DNA of 64,000 nucleotides from Wuchereria bancrofti (lineage: Eukaryota > Nematoda > Chromadorea > Rhabditida > Onchocercidae), in the NCBI GenBank assembly GCA_005281725.1, contig SSBO01000013.1:232929-296928 (forward strand). Direction: 5' to 3'. Both the position numbers and the translations under genes were made by a program. Position 1 is the first letter of the stretch, and every line of letters starts with the position of its first letter. The notes under the pieces are model-generated. The model searched no databases. It was not told where the DNA came from and was given only the letters and a program-made list of their open reading frames with translations. Shown here one piece after another: positions 1 to 19,500 of the stretch.

Positions 1-1686
1 CAATATGTCTTCAATCCTTGTGAAAATTATAGTAAAATTATTTGAGAAAAATATAAAAAAATAAAAAAAATTTGTGAATACAATGATTAAATGCAAAAAC
101 TTATATTCTACGACAAATTTAAATATTAAAATAAGCAACTGTGTTGTAATATTTCTTAAAATATCCAAAAAACAATTTTTGACAAAATGCATAAATTCAA
201 TAAAAACTTTTCATTTGAATTTTGAAAAAATTTTCAATAACGAAAAATGAGAAAATAAATACATAAGCAAATACCCACTGCTAGCTATATACTGATTGGG
301 AATAAATCATTACCCATTCATTATATAAGATGCTGTTTAAATCTAAGCTAAAAAAAGAATACCCGACGATAATGATGAAACGTTCTGACTTATTATCTTT
401 TGAAACTTAAAACCTATATAGTAATTAAGAATGAAACAAAAAAAAAAGAAACCGCATTACCTAATTAACATATCACATTCAACAAAAATGATTCACTACA
501 CTATTCATCCTCATTTATGTCTATTAATAACTACGTTAAAATTCCATTTTAGCAAATGCAAAGAAATTTACATAAATGACGAGCATTACTATGACCAAAA
601 TTTTTATTACCATTTATGTCTATTATTCTTTTTATGTAAATTAAAAGTGAAAGATAAAGTAGTAGTAGTAGTAATCTCTCGTAGATAGATGAGAAGAAAC
701 AAGAATGCTTTAGAAATCTGTAAAAATTCAAAAGAAATAATAATAGCTTAATAAAAGTTTATTAAATAATGAATAGAAAATAAAAAGTAAAACATTAATC
801 TAAAGATAAAAGAAAAAAAAAAGAAAACTAATCAACAAAATTGAAGAATTAGGAAAACTAAGCTTTCAAATGTATGGCGAAGTTTGAATGAAGGCTGCAC
901 ATACTTAGGTTAAATCGCGGTATGCAAATATCAAATATCAATGTGATACGCATATGTATATTTACAAAAATGAGATATATTAGCATAGTTATGGGAAGAA
1001 AAAGAAAAGGTAATAAAAAAGTATTGAAAGTAATGAATTCAATACCAAACAATGAACAACAATGCATACTAAAAATATTTATTTTTTGTCTTTGCGAAAA
1101 TATTTGAAATAACATACATAATATGTATTAAAATAATACAGCAATATGGTTAGAAAAACATCAAATTTTTAATCCAATTAATAAAAAAATTAATATTTTT
1201 TCAATTTAAAAAAAAAAGCTTAAATTCTTTATTCTCTATAAATATTTGTAATGCCAAAAGTTATGAGAAATGTAAACACAACTGAGAAAAAGGAAAATTA
1301 TTGGAAATATAAGGTAAACAAAATGATTACACTAAATTCTCATAAAATGTCAGTAATCTCTGCAAATTAAAAAATGAAGAAAAACAGGAAACAATGATAT
1401 TAAAAGAATACCAACTGTTGGATTTCAATTGCAATTGTTAGTAAAGAACTAAAAGCATTCTGGATAGAGGCAATGAAAGCAGAAAAAAATGATACAATAT
1501 TTTTGTTAGAATACTTTCTACTTCTTGTCACTATTAGCACAATTTAAAAGATATAATAATTATTTTCAAGTTGTTTTGAACGTCTAATGATGAATTTAAA
1601 TTTTCTACTACGCACATTTCAATTCAACCACTATCCTCTTTACTATAACTGAAAATGAACAAAAAACTTACGATTATTTTAAATCA
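1..1686. other. Non-coding flank downstream of MTFP1
   Basis: No exon, RNA gene or repeat family is recognisable. The sequence is A/T-rich with A-runs. The open frames here are short, low in complexity and lack splice-supported conservation. It probably contains the 3' UTR of the minus-strand MTFP1 gene and then intergenic DNA. Confidence 0.5.
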
Positions 1687-3004
1687 TTACTTTCTGAAAA
1701 CTTCCACCGAATAGAATTTTCTTATCGAAGATTGCATTCCAATTTCAACAGCTGTATCAATTGGTTTCACGATAAATGGTATGGTACATAGTCCAATTAC
1801 TGTTGATGTTAATTTTTGTACTTTTAATGACCATTTGGTTGACCTATAAATTATAAAAATAGTTGCAATAACTTCGGTAAAAGTTAGATCTAAGGATTAT
1901 ATGCCATAATAATAAATTTTCATTGAAACAGAAAGAACACTGATAGATTATCTCATAAGGATGAGAAAGTTTATGTGGTAATCTTTAATACAGCAAGCAA
2001 ATTAAATTCTCATTAAATAAAAATTATTCTATTTTCAAAAATTATTGTATCAAATAAAAAATTATTGCATTTTCTATTACACAATTAATAGCAATTAGCA
2101 CATCTTTTAGCGCCTTTCTTGTGTATCATAGATTTTTTTAGTAGTTAAAGATGATGTATAAATTCGTCGCATAGATAACTAACCAGGTAAGCAATTTAGT
2201 GGACAAATAACAAACACGACTGATCATAAATCCTGGGATGACAACAGATGCCAAACTTTGCCAGATTAATGTATCGACAGCTCGAGAAGCAACAGCTCGA
2301 TATCGTTCCTTATTGTTCAAATAATTTAACTGGAATTAAAATTTTTTAAATGCAAAACTGTTAAACTATTCCACTTTATCTATTGAAAATAGATGCAGAA
2401 ATAGTTGAATCATTTGAAAAGTTACACGAATAATTCAACCTGATAAGTTTTTCGACTTTTGTCAGCTGTGTCGGAAAAAACATAACCCATTGCAATAACA
2501 TATGATATTCGTACTGCATTTGCTGGTACCCAAGCACGAAATGCTTCACCAACTTCATTTGCATAACCTAAAAAGGTTACATCTATTCAAGTACCATTTT
2601 CAAAATAACTGTAAAATAATAAATCCATGGAAGTACAAGTAAAATAGTTGACCTACTAACTTTTTCCGATGTTTTATAAAGAGAACACGAAATAAAAAAA
2701 AGAAAACACCAAATCTTAAAAGTGAATTTTAAACATTTTAATCTTTGAATAAAATTTATGAAATTAAATCAAAACATAAAAACTTGAGAATAAAACAAGG
2801 GACAAAAAAAACTGCTATTTCTGATATCAAATACCATACAAATTGTTCTGATCATCTATAATATAACTAAGACAACAAGAATATATTGAAGATATGTAGA
2901 AATTTGTAGAACTCACCAAGAAACCGTACCACGGTGTCACGGTAAATGTCCACTTCATGCAAATCTTCTTGAGCTTTATCATAAATTGTTAGTTCATTCA
3001 TCAT
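1687..3004 (-). CDS. MTFP1: Mitochondrial fission process protein 1 (MTP18 family)
   Basis: Coding exons, in order of transcription: 3004-2917, 2567-2440, 2329-2184, 1843-1687; 519 nt, 172 aa, close to the roughly 166 aa of the vertebrate protein. All introns are GT...AG and phases join cleanly. Family landmarks are IYRDTVVRFLGYANEVGEAF near the N-terminus (crossing the exon 1/2 junction), VDTLIWQSLASVVIPGF in exon 3, and PFIVKPIDTAVEIGM before the C-terminus; these match the conserved RYLGYANEVGEAF, WQ-LASV-IPGF and P-I-PID blocks of MTFP1. The family is an inner mitochondrial membrane protein that promotes fission, with several membrane segments. The start is a double ATG (MMNEL); the first is used here, but the second is equally possible. 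A splice acceptor lies 22 nt upstream of the ATG. The next gene upstream (KDM1B) has the same orientation but ends 2.8 kb away, so this is probably its own transcription unit. Confidence 0.93.
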
Positions 3005-3026
3005 TGCTATATTACTGGATTAAATC

Positions 3027-3028
3027 CT
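3027..3028 (-). other. Splice acceptor upstream of MTFP1 start (possible trans-splice site)
   Basis: On the minus strand ATTTCAG precedes a 22-nt leader that runs directly to the ATG at 3004. No upstream coding exon is visible. In nematodes this arrangement is typical of spliced-leader addition, but a cis-spliced 5' UTR exon cannot be excluded. Confidence 0.5.
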
Positions 3029-3138
3029 GAAATATTTTGGAGACTTCATCTATCATTTATGCATGAATGAAATAATATAAATCGTAAATGTCTCCATGGC
3101 TTTATCTGAATGAATAGATTAGAACAATAAATGAGCAC

Positions 3139-3556
3139 AAGATAATGTCAATTATAATTAACTCTGTACATATATTTGAACAATCCTTCAATAAAAGAAA
3201 CAATAATTACTAATAAGATAATTAATTAACTGATTATATAATAGATAAGAATGATAAAGCAACCTTTTCATGTAAATAATTTAGCAGTAACATTACAGTT
3301 TATTCTTTGATATAAGGCTAAAATTTATTAAAGAAAATAAATGACAGATCATGATGATATTATGAATTGTACAGCTAGTTATATCTGATATATGCTTACA
3401 TGAGGGAATGTTTTTTAACTGATCAAAGAAATTCAAAATTTTTTCACTTTTATTTGTAATTAAGTGAACTTAAGATAATGTCAATTATAACTAACTCCGT
3501 ACGCATCTTTGAATAATCCTTCAAAAAAAGCGACAATAATTACCAATCAAATAATG
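3139..3556. repeat. Diverged direct repeat, two 85-bp copies 333 bp apart
   Basis: The copy at 3139-3223 and the copy at 3472-3556 align without gaps. Both begin AAGATAATGTCAATTATAA, and most other positions are shared. The spacer is unrelated. No terminal inverted repeats or coding capacity are seen; it may be a local duplication or two fragments of an unrecognised dispersed repeat. Confidence 0.6.
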
Positions 3557-4007
3557 GCTTGGCAATTATTTGCTTATCACTTATTCATCTACATACTAGT
3601 AGTATTGTTTAATACGTTTTAAATTTATATGAGAATAACTATATTTTAATGAACATTCGAACATATGCACTATCAATCATAATATCTTTGTACAATTATG
3701 AGATTTCACAAAAAAAATCTAGTGTAGTAGTTAAACTTTTTTCATCTACCAATAAAGAAAGAATAAAATTCCGCATCTATTGGCATTGTTATTTCAAATT
3801 TCTTGTCAAAAATTATTGATACAGTACAAATTTTATGGTAAAACAAATATGAAAAAAATATATATATGTATGGAAGTTAAACTTAGGTAAATCTTTTAGT
3901 ACGGAAAACTTGAAAATTTGGAAGCAATCTCATTCTGTAATTAAAAAAGTGTCATTAACCGTCACAGTTATTTCCAATTAACTATGATAAGTTGAGTGAT
4001 TTCATTG

Positions 4008-4033
4008 TTATAGTTATTTCCAAATAACTATAA
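4008..4033. repeat. Short perfect palindrome (12-bp arms, 2-nt centre)
   Basis: TTATAGTTATTT is followed by CC and then its exact reverse complement. A similar but imperfect TTATTTCCAATTAACTA lies about 45 bases earlier. It is A/T-rich and about 1 kb upstream of the MTFP1 start; function unknown. Confidence 0.6.
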
Positions 4034-5853
4034 TTGATAAGTGTGGTAAGCTGAGTGAGAGTGAGAGATTATTTCTATCTGATCTTACATTGTGTAATTT
4101 TTGAAAGTTAAAAAGAAATGATTTGTTAAATTGTGTGTGTGTGTTTACAATTTTAAAAATAAGTGCTTAGAAAAATCAGTGTGATCATTGCAATCACTGA
4201 AAGGTAATAAATTTTCAGAAATTTTGAAGAAAACATATTTAAGCTAAACGGAATGCATTGTTTGAACGTAACAAATGGCAAAATAAATTTTGCAAAAAAT
4301 CATCAAATCAAATCATGAAGAAATCCCAAATATTCACAGATAAGCAAAGAGATTTTAAAAAATTGACTTTTAGAAATGTAAAATAACTCCAAATTTAGCT
4401 CTGGAACAGATTGTATGAATCTATTTTTTTAAATCTTAAAAATTGATGCAATAAAAATTCAGCTATCCATAAAACAAGAGAATCAGGAATCGAACTAAAC
4501 GTTACTTTGAATATTACTATCGAGGATATTCTTTTTGCTCAAACCCTTCTTCATGTGTGATCAAATTTAGAATCTTTCTCGAACTTGACGAGTTCTGAGA
4601 ATTTGAATTATTCCAGTTCGAAACAGCACTGTTCCAATATAACAAGTTTTTGTAGCAAGTGTAAATAACATGATTGAAAAATTAAAAATTTTCAAAAAAA
4701 AAAAAAAAAAAAAAACAAGAAACAAACAAACCGAAAATTGATTGTAAAAGGTACCACAGAACGACTAATACAAAACATTACTAAATAATGAAATATATAA
4801 GTTTTGAAATGAAATAAGTCTGAAAAAATGAAAAGCTGGGAAAGATTAGCTTTGAAAGGCTGTAACCAAGATATTATAATATCAACATCAAAGGCATCGC
4901 AAATTAAAATCCCTCTGATCCTTCTGATTAAATGAAATAAGCCAAGGAAATATATGAAAATTAGAGAAATAAAGTAATTAAGTTAAACTTCATGCTACTG
5001 TAGAATTTAGATAGAATTTGCATATTCTCACCTTTTAGTAATAAATACAACATAATAAATAAAAAGAAATATAATGTTTATACTTATAAAAAATATCATA
5101 TTTATAATATATCTTAATATTTATAAAATTAATAGATGAAAGTTCCAGAATATGTTCAACTTGACATGTACAACTCATATATCTACAAGAATTAAAGGTG
5201 AGTAATCTAATATTATACATGTCGCAATATCCATATTTATTACTAAACATCACCGCAAATAACAAGAACTGAGCACCATCAGATGTCCAAATATTTTATG
5301 TCAAACAATCTAAATATGCATCGTAAACTTCTCAAATGTTTTCAAGATAGATTCAAACTTAGGCTATTAGAACTTGCATCTGGAAGTGAAAAATGAAAAG
5401 AAAAATGAAACAGCTGTGAGATGAAAAAAGAAATTAACTCATGGAAATTTTTCAAAAAATAATCTCAAAACCAAAATGAAAAAATAAAATGTCTAAATAG
5501 TACACTGCATCACTGGGAAGGAGGAAAATGAAAATCTATCAAACCGTTCCATATTAGAACCCTTCTTCAATAATTTACTTCACACTTTGCTAAACATATC
5601 AATATAATATTCATGGCAATATTCTGATTTATATTAAAAATATGCAAAAAAAAAGACACACTGTCTCTTCTCATTATATATATTAGACTTCCTCACTATT
5701 TTTAATATTATACAGTTTTCATGATAATTTGCCATGTTTCGTATCATAAAATCAAAATACTAAACATATAAACATCAGTAAATTTTCAAATCCTTCATCT
5801 ACCCTCAACTCTAAACTTTTTCCATAAGTGCATTTCATAATGAACATCAAAAC

Positions 5854-14195
<8,342 letters not shown>

Positions 14196-14225
14196 GTCGA
14201 GCAGTTGCTAAATCTACTTAAACTC

Positions 14226-14227
14226 CT
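14226..14227 (-). other. Splice acceptor upstream of KDM1B start (possible trans-splice site)
   Basis: TTTTACAG on the minus strand is followed by a 30-nt leader and the ATG at 14195. The first coding exon gives only 17 nt of coding sequence, so the whole leader exon would be 47 nt. Spliced-leader addition is likely, but a cis-spliced 5' UTR exon is possible. Confidence 0.5.
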
Positions 14228-14565
14228 GTAAAATAAATAGTTTTAAATTTAGTAGATAAAAAGCATATAATAAATATATCACTACGAAAGTTTCAAATGA
14301 TAGAGAATCCATTTTTTGTTGCCTCAAATTTCTGTAATTATTATCGATGTATTGCATTATTCATTTCTGAAGATGAAAGTAGCGATATCAAATACTATAA
14401 AAAATTCACTATTCATTTTAGTCATTCTATTTTCTGACGATAAATTAACAATTTAATAACATAATCACAGAAAAAAAAAATAGCCGAGAGTATGAAAAAA
14501 TAAACACTATTCACCTTTTCGTTTTCAAATTATAGATGAGGAAACTTTCAAGTCATCTAGACACG

Positions 14566-14589
14566 AAAGGTCATCCATGAAAAAGGTCA
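14566..14589 (+). promoter_or_regulatory. Two AAAGGTCA nuclear-receptor-type half-sites
   Basis: AAAGGTCA occurs at 14566-14573 and again at 14582-14589, about 375 bases upstream of the KDM1B ATG. AGGTCA is the consensus nuclear receptor half-site. The 16-bp start-to-start spacing is not a classical DR1-5 dimer site, so two monomer sites are the better reading. Prediction only. Confidence 0.3.
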
Positions 14590-16544
14590 ATGGTGAGGAA
14601 AAGTTAACCTTAACAAAGGTATATAAAAAGAATGTTTGAATGAAAAATGCAAAGGCACATACATATACGTTCAATCCTTCACTCATTAAGTCACTCAATT
14701 AGAAAATAGTCCAACCGATAATCCGGAAACGTATTGAAACACAGCGAGACATAAGGTAACGGCCACAGACCAATTCATTGTTAGGAGATTTCTTCACTTT
14801 ATCACTTTGTTTAAGCATTATTTTAAGGGTGGGTATATTCGGGATGGAGTCATTCCCGTTTTCCGGAAATTCGGTCTGTCATCTTTGATTAGCTATAAAA
14901 GATTGCATATCGTAACTAATTTCATATTTTATAAGTGATTATTTTAAATAATCAAAGGTTGCTTTTTTCAACAGGTACATCATACACATGTATATGTAAG
15001 GCAAATTGATGACATTTTATTTGAAGAAAAATTCATTTCTTGCAAAATATTGAAACTTCTCTTGAAAAAAATAAAATTATCATTTCATTTTTACTCATTT
15101 ATCATCCCTCATTTTCAATTAAATTTGAAAAAAAAGAAAAAGAAATTTCTATATATAAACTGAACTAATAATGTTTTAAAAACATATATGTATACACATA
15201 TATATATATATATATATTTGCTTTCTGACGACTTAAATGTTACTAAGGATGAATAATAGACGTATCAAATTTTTAAATTTAAATATTACATTTTATTGAT
15301 GGAGTTTTTTCTTTTCTTCTTTTTTTACAAATTTTTTTTAAGATTAAAAATTCTGCTTTCTCATCATATTTGCAATAAATTAAAATTGAAGTATGATTCA
15401 TCTCGATAATTTCAGAACAATTATTGATTGTATGATTTATGTTTCTATGTAAGTTATAAGTGCGAAGAATTTCGTTTAATTTTTCAAATGAAAAATAAAA
15501 ATATGATGTAATTTTTTTTTTAGTGGGAAAGGATTGATAAGAAAGAAATGAAGTAGATATACGCATTTTCTTTTTATATTTAACTATTAATAAAGCACAT
15601 AATAGAAAATGATAAGTGTGGAAAAAACAAAGTGATGAAGTAATTTCTTGATAATCTTGCACGAATTAATTTTAAAAAAAGTCGAATTAAATTAAAACTT
15701 AAAATGGATCAAAATTTTACAATATAACATACATCCTATAACAATTTAAAGCAGTAAAATAATTTCAAAAAACCCATTACAATTTGATCAAATATTGCTA
15801 CAAACAGTACAAACATCAAATACTATCAGTAAATCGTTTAACTTATAGTAAAAAAAATTAACAATTATTTTTGTTATTTAAGGCTCAAATTTCATAAACA
15901 ATATGGCATGTAAAATGATATAAAATAAATTTTTGCTTAAATAAATTCGCAATGAATATTTTTATGAATATTTATCGAATGTTTCTTAATTCTGGTAAGC
16001 AAAAAAAGAAAATTTACCACAATAATATTTTTCAAATAACTTTTGTTACGGTTCGAAAACTTTCTAATTGTTACTGAAAATTGCTTAATGGAATTTCTCT
16101 TTATCTGTCATATACCTCATCGAGATAAATTCTTGCTTTTTTAGTCATCATTTTTTATCCTTTATAATTTTAATCAAAACTGATGAAAAGATAATTATTT
16201 ATAATCAATACATTTCAAAAATATATGTTGTACAAAAAAAGAAAAAATAATACAATTAAAAACATGTACAATTTTTTTTTTCAACATATACAACAAGATG
16301 TATTAACATAATTGAATAAACTAATAATATACATAACAAATATATTATTTTATTAAATATAACACTAATAAATTTATAAAATTGGAATTTGTAACATTCC
16401 TTTTTCTTTTTGAACTTATAAATTAAAAATTGTAACATTTCTTTTCCTTTTTGAACGTATAAATCAAAAATTTTAACATTTTTTCTTTTTAAAAAAGAAA
16501 ACATATTTCCAAAGTTTAATTAATTCCTATAATTTCAATAAATA

Positions 16545-16550
16545 TTTATT
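16545..16550 (-). terminator. Polyadenylation signal AATAAA of SLC17 gene
   Basis: AATAAA on the minus strand begins 22 nt after the TAA stop of the transporter gene, inside an A/T-rich 3' UTR. The short distance fits the compact 3' UTRs common in nematodes. Confidence 0.5.
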
Positions 16551-16571
16551 GTAATTAAACATTATTAATAT

Positions 16572-19500
16572 TTATGCTATATCTTGTTGACCTAATTTTT
16601 CTTTAGCATCGTAGTGATTTTGACATTTTCGTTCAATTAATAAAGCCCAAGGTTCTGGCTCAGCACTACATAACCAACAAAATAATCCATTACATAGCAT
16701 TAAGATGAATGCTGTCGTAAAGACAATATAGCGCCATTCCATTATGGTATTATTCGGCGCTAATGTACTAACCACAAATGGTACCAAAAGCATGCTGATA
16801 CATATAACTAGCTGCAATATATGTATATTTATATATACATATGTATAATTAATCATATTTTTCATTAAAATAATTAAATAGTATCTGAAAAATTTTAAAA
16901 AATAATTGTAATAATTAATGAAATACTCAACTTATTTCTCTAGTTTTATTATTAATGTTTAATTTAAAGAAAAAAATTAAAATTAATAGTTATTGCTTTT
17001 TTTCGAATGAATCTGTTGATATAAATTGTATGCAAAAAAGAAAAAATTTGAAATACTAAAAGAAAATCAAATTTTTGAAATAAATTTTGAACTATTAATA
17101 TTATAACAAACAAATAAATCAAATTTGAATTAATTAAAATGATTAAATCTTGAATTAAGCTGAAAATTTATCGAAATTTATCCCTCTAAATTTATCTAGC
17201 ATTACTACTATTATTATTAATAAATTATCAATATTCTCGAATGTATCATATTGAAGTTTAATTAGGTAATAATATACTAATGTACTAATATTAATTTATC
17301 TAGAAAAGCATAGGCAATATATTAAGTAATAATATAGTGATATGCTATTATTAATAAATTATACACATATTGAATATGATACATTTGAGAAAAAATTATA
17401 TTTCATTCTTAATTGACAACTAATCATTCTAAGGAGTCATTTAAACATAATCAAATAATACTAACATTTATTAGTAAACAAGAAAAAAATAAACAAACAA
17501 ACAAACAAACTTGAACAACGGCCATAACAAATTCAGTAAATGTACGAGCAATTAATGTTGCTGATTTCATTGAACCACAAGCAATTAATCCAATGCAACT
17601 TACAGCACCCGTAAAACAAAGTAAAGCAATTGCAACATTATTTGAATTAAGAAAGCCAAGTGGTAGTATGAATGAAGCACAACCGACCATTGCAATTGTA
17701 TTAAACAATTGAAGTTTAAATTTTTCCTACAAAAAAGAAAAAGAAAGCATTTATTATTATTTAATTTATAATTTAAATAATAAATTTGTTATTTATGATA
17801 AATAATTAATTCATAGTTTTTTGTTAGAATTAATTATGTTTGATGTTTGCATTACATATGACGATTTTTTTTTAATTTTATAGCACAAGATAATTAATAA
17901 GCTAGCATTGGGAAGAATGTTTCATTTATTAAGATATCAAATTGCGATTATTGTTTTTTTTTTTTTTTTGAATAACAAATCATTAAATTATGAATTTTAA
18001 TTGTTATGAATTAATTTATGAATTTTAACGTAATAACAGTTTTTGCTTTCTTATCACTTAATAATTCTAATTTAATTTAATTTAATTCAATTTAGTAGTA
18101 CCAAGTTCCACGTTCTATTATCGTAATTAGTAGTTATAAATTTAAATCTACCAATATTCATTTATGTCAAAAATTATTAATAACTTAATAATGATTGTCT
18201 ATAGTTCGCTATAATTGCATTTTTTTTAAGAATGGAATATATGAAATCTTTCAATTATATTAGAGATGAACTAACCGAAATGCATGTTATTTTATCGGAA
18301 AGAACACCGGCAACCATTTTAATAACTAATTGAACAAAAGGTGGTAATATTGCTGATAAACCAGTTCGTTCAATTGGAACTGCCAAAGTTTTGTTAAGAT
18401 ATGTCGGCATATATCTATAAGTGATTAAATAAAATTCTAAATAAAATCATTAAATTATGAATATTACTACGTATAAACTATTACTATATCACAAAATATT
18501 AAGAAATGAATTAATTAAAATAATTTAAAATAATAATTTTTTTTTGCATCATATGTTAAAATATATCATTCCATGAACTTACTTATTTATCATTTGTATA
18601 ATCTAATCATTATGTCAGTATAGTTGATATCATATCTATAATTTTTTCAAATAACTGCTTACATAAGCTCTGATATTTAAATGATAAATTTAATAATGAA
18701 TTAAAAATTTTATCAATTAATAATTAAAAATTATAAAACGATAAAAATTAAAACATACTGAACAAGAAGTTGAAATCCAAATGCATTACCCAAAAATGCA
18801 AACCATATTGCCCAAACAGAACGACTGGTTACAATAGATCGATATGGTATTACTATCTCTTTACGACGCTTACGTTGTGCTGTAAAAAAAATTTAAGTAA
18901 ATTAACTTATCGCAAAAATAATTATTACAACAATATATGATTGAGTATTTTGATTAGATTCTTTTAAAATTGCTTCTTAAATACATGATGTATTTAATTA
19001 AATGATATTACTTAAATATATTTAATTAATTCTCTAGATACTGACATAGAAATCAAATGATAATGTTGATAGATAGTTTCAACAATTATGGTAATTAAAA
19101 TGTTCTAGTCAAATGAATTTAAATGAACGAGTAAAATTAATTTTAAATAAATAGGTATGAATTTAAAATTTAAATAAATAAGTATAAGATTTAAATATGA
19201 ATAAAAAATGAGTAAAATTAACGAGATAGAATAGATATTAACATTATTAGTATCATTAATATTATTAGTGATATTAATATTATTAGTGTTGATCATATTG
19301 AATTATAATTAGATCAAAAGTAAGATAAATGCGTACATTGTTGAAATGAATGAATGAATGAATGAATGAATGAATGAATGAATGAATGAATGAATGAATG
19401 AATGAATGAATGCGTAGTCCTAACGTAAAGTTTTCAAATAAATAATAGATTTAAAATATCAAAAGAATAAATTTAAGAAAATTTTCCCATATCAGGAATA

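Larger units (their letters stand above)
3029..5853. other. Intergenic region between KDM1B and MTFP1
   Basis: No gene is seen in this 2.8 kb. It should hold the KDM1B 3' UTR (right) and the MTFP1 promoter (left). It contains a diverged direct repeat pair (3139 and 3472) and one near-perfect palindrome (4008-4033), listed separately. Confidence 0.55.
14228..16571. other. Intergenic region between SLC17 gene and KDM1B
   Basis: No coding exon is recognised. The right end holds the SLC17 polyadenylation signal; the left end is the presumed KDM1B promoter, with two AAAGGTCA boxes. A short (TA)n tract lies near 15197-15220. The longest open frame here (15279-15662, minus) is A/T-biased and resembles no family I know. 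Confidence 0.5.

Noticed and set aside
15279..15662. 127-codon minus-strand frame between SLC17 and KDM1B
   Set aside because: Composition is dominated by Lys, Ile, Ser, Phe and Tyr from A/T-rich DNA, with no recognisable domain and no splice context. Chance frames of this length occur in such DNA.
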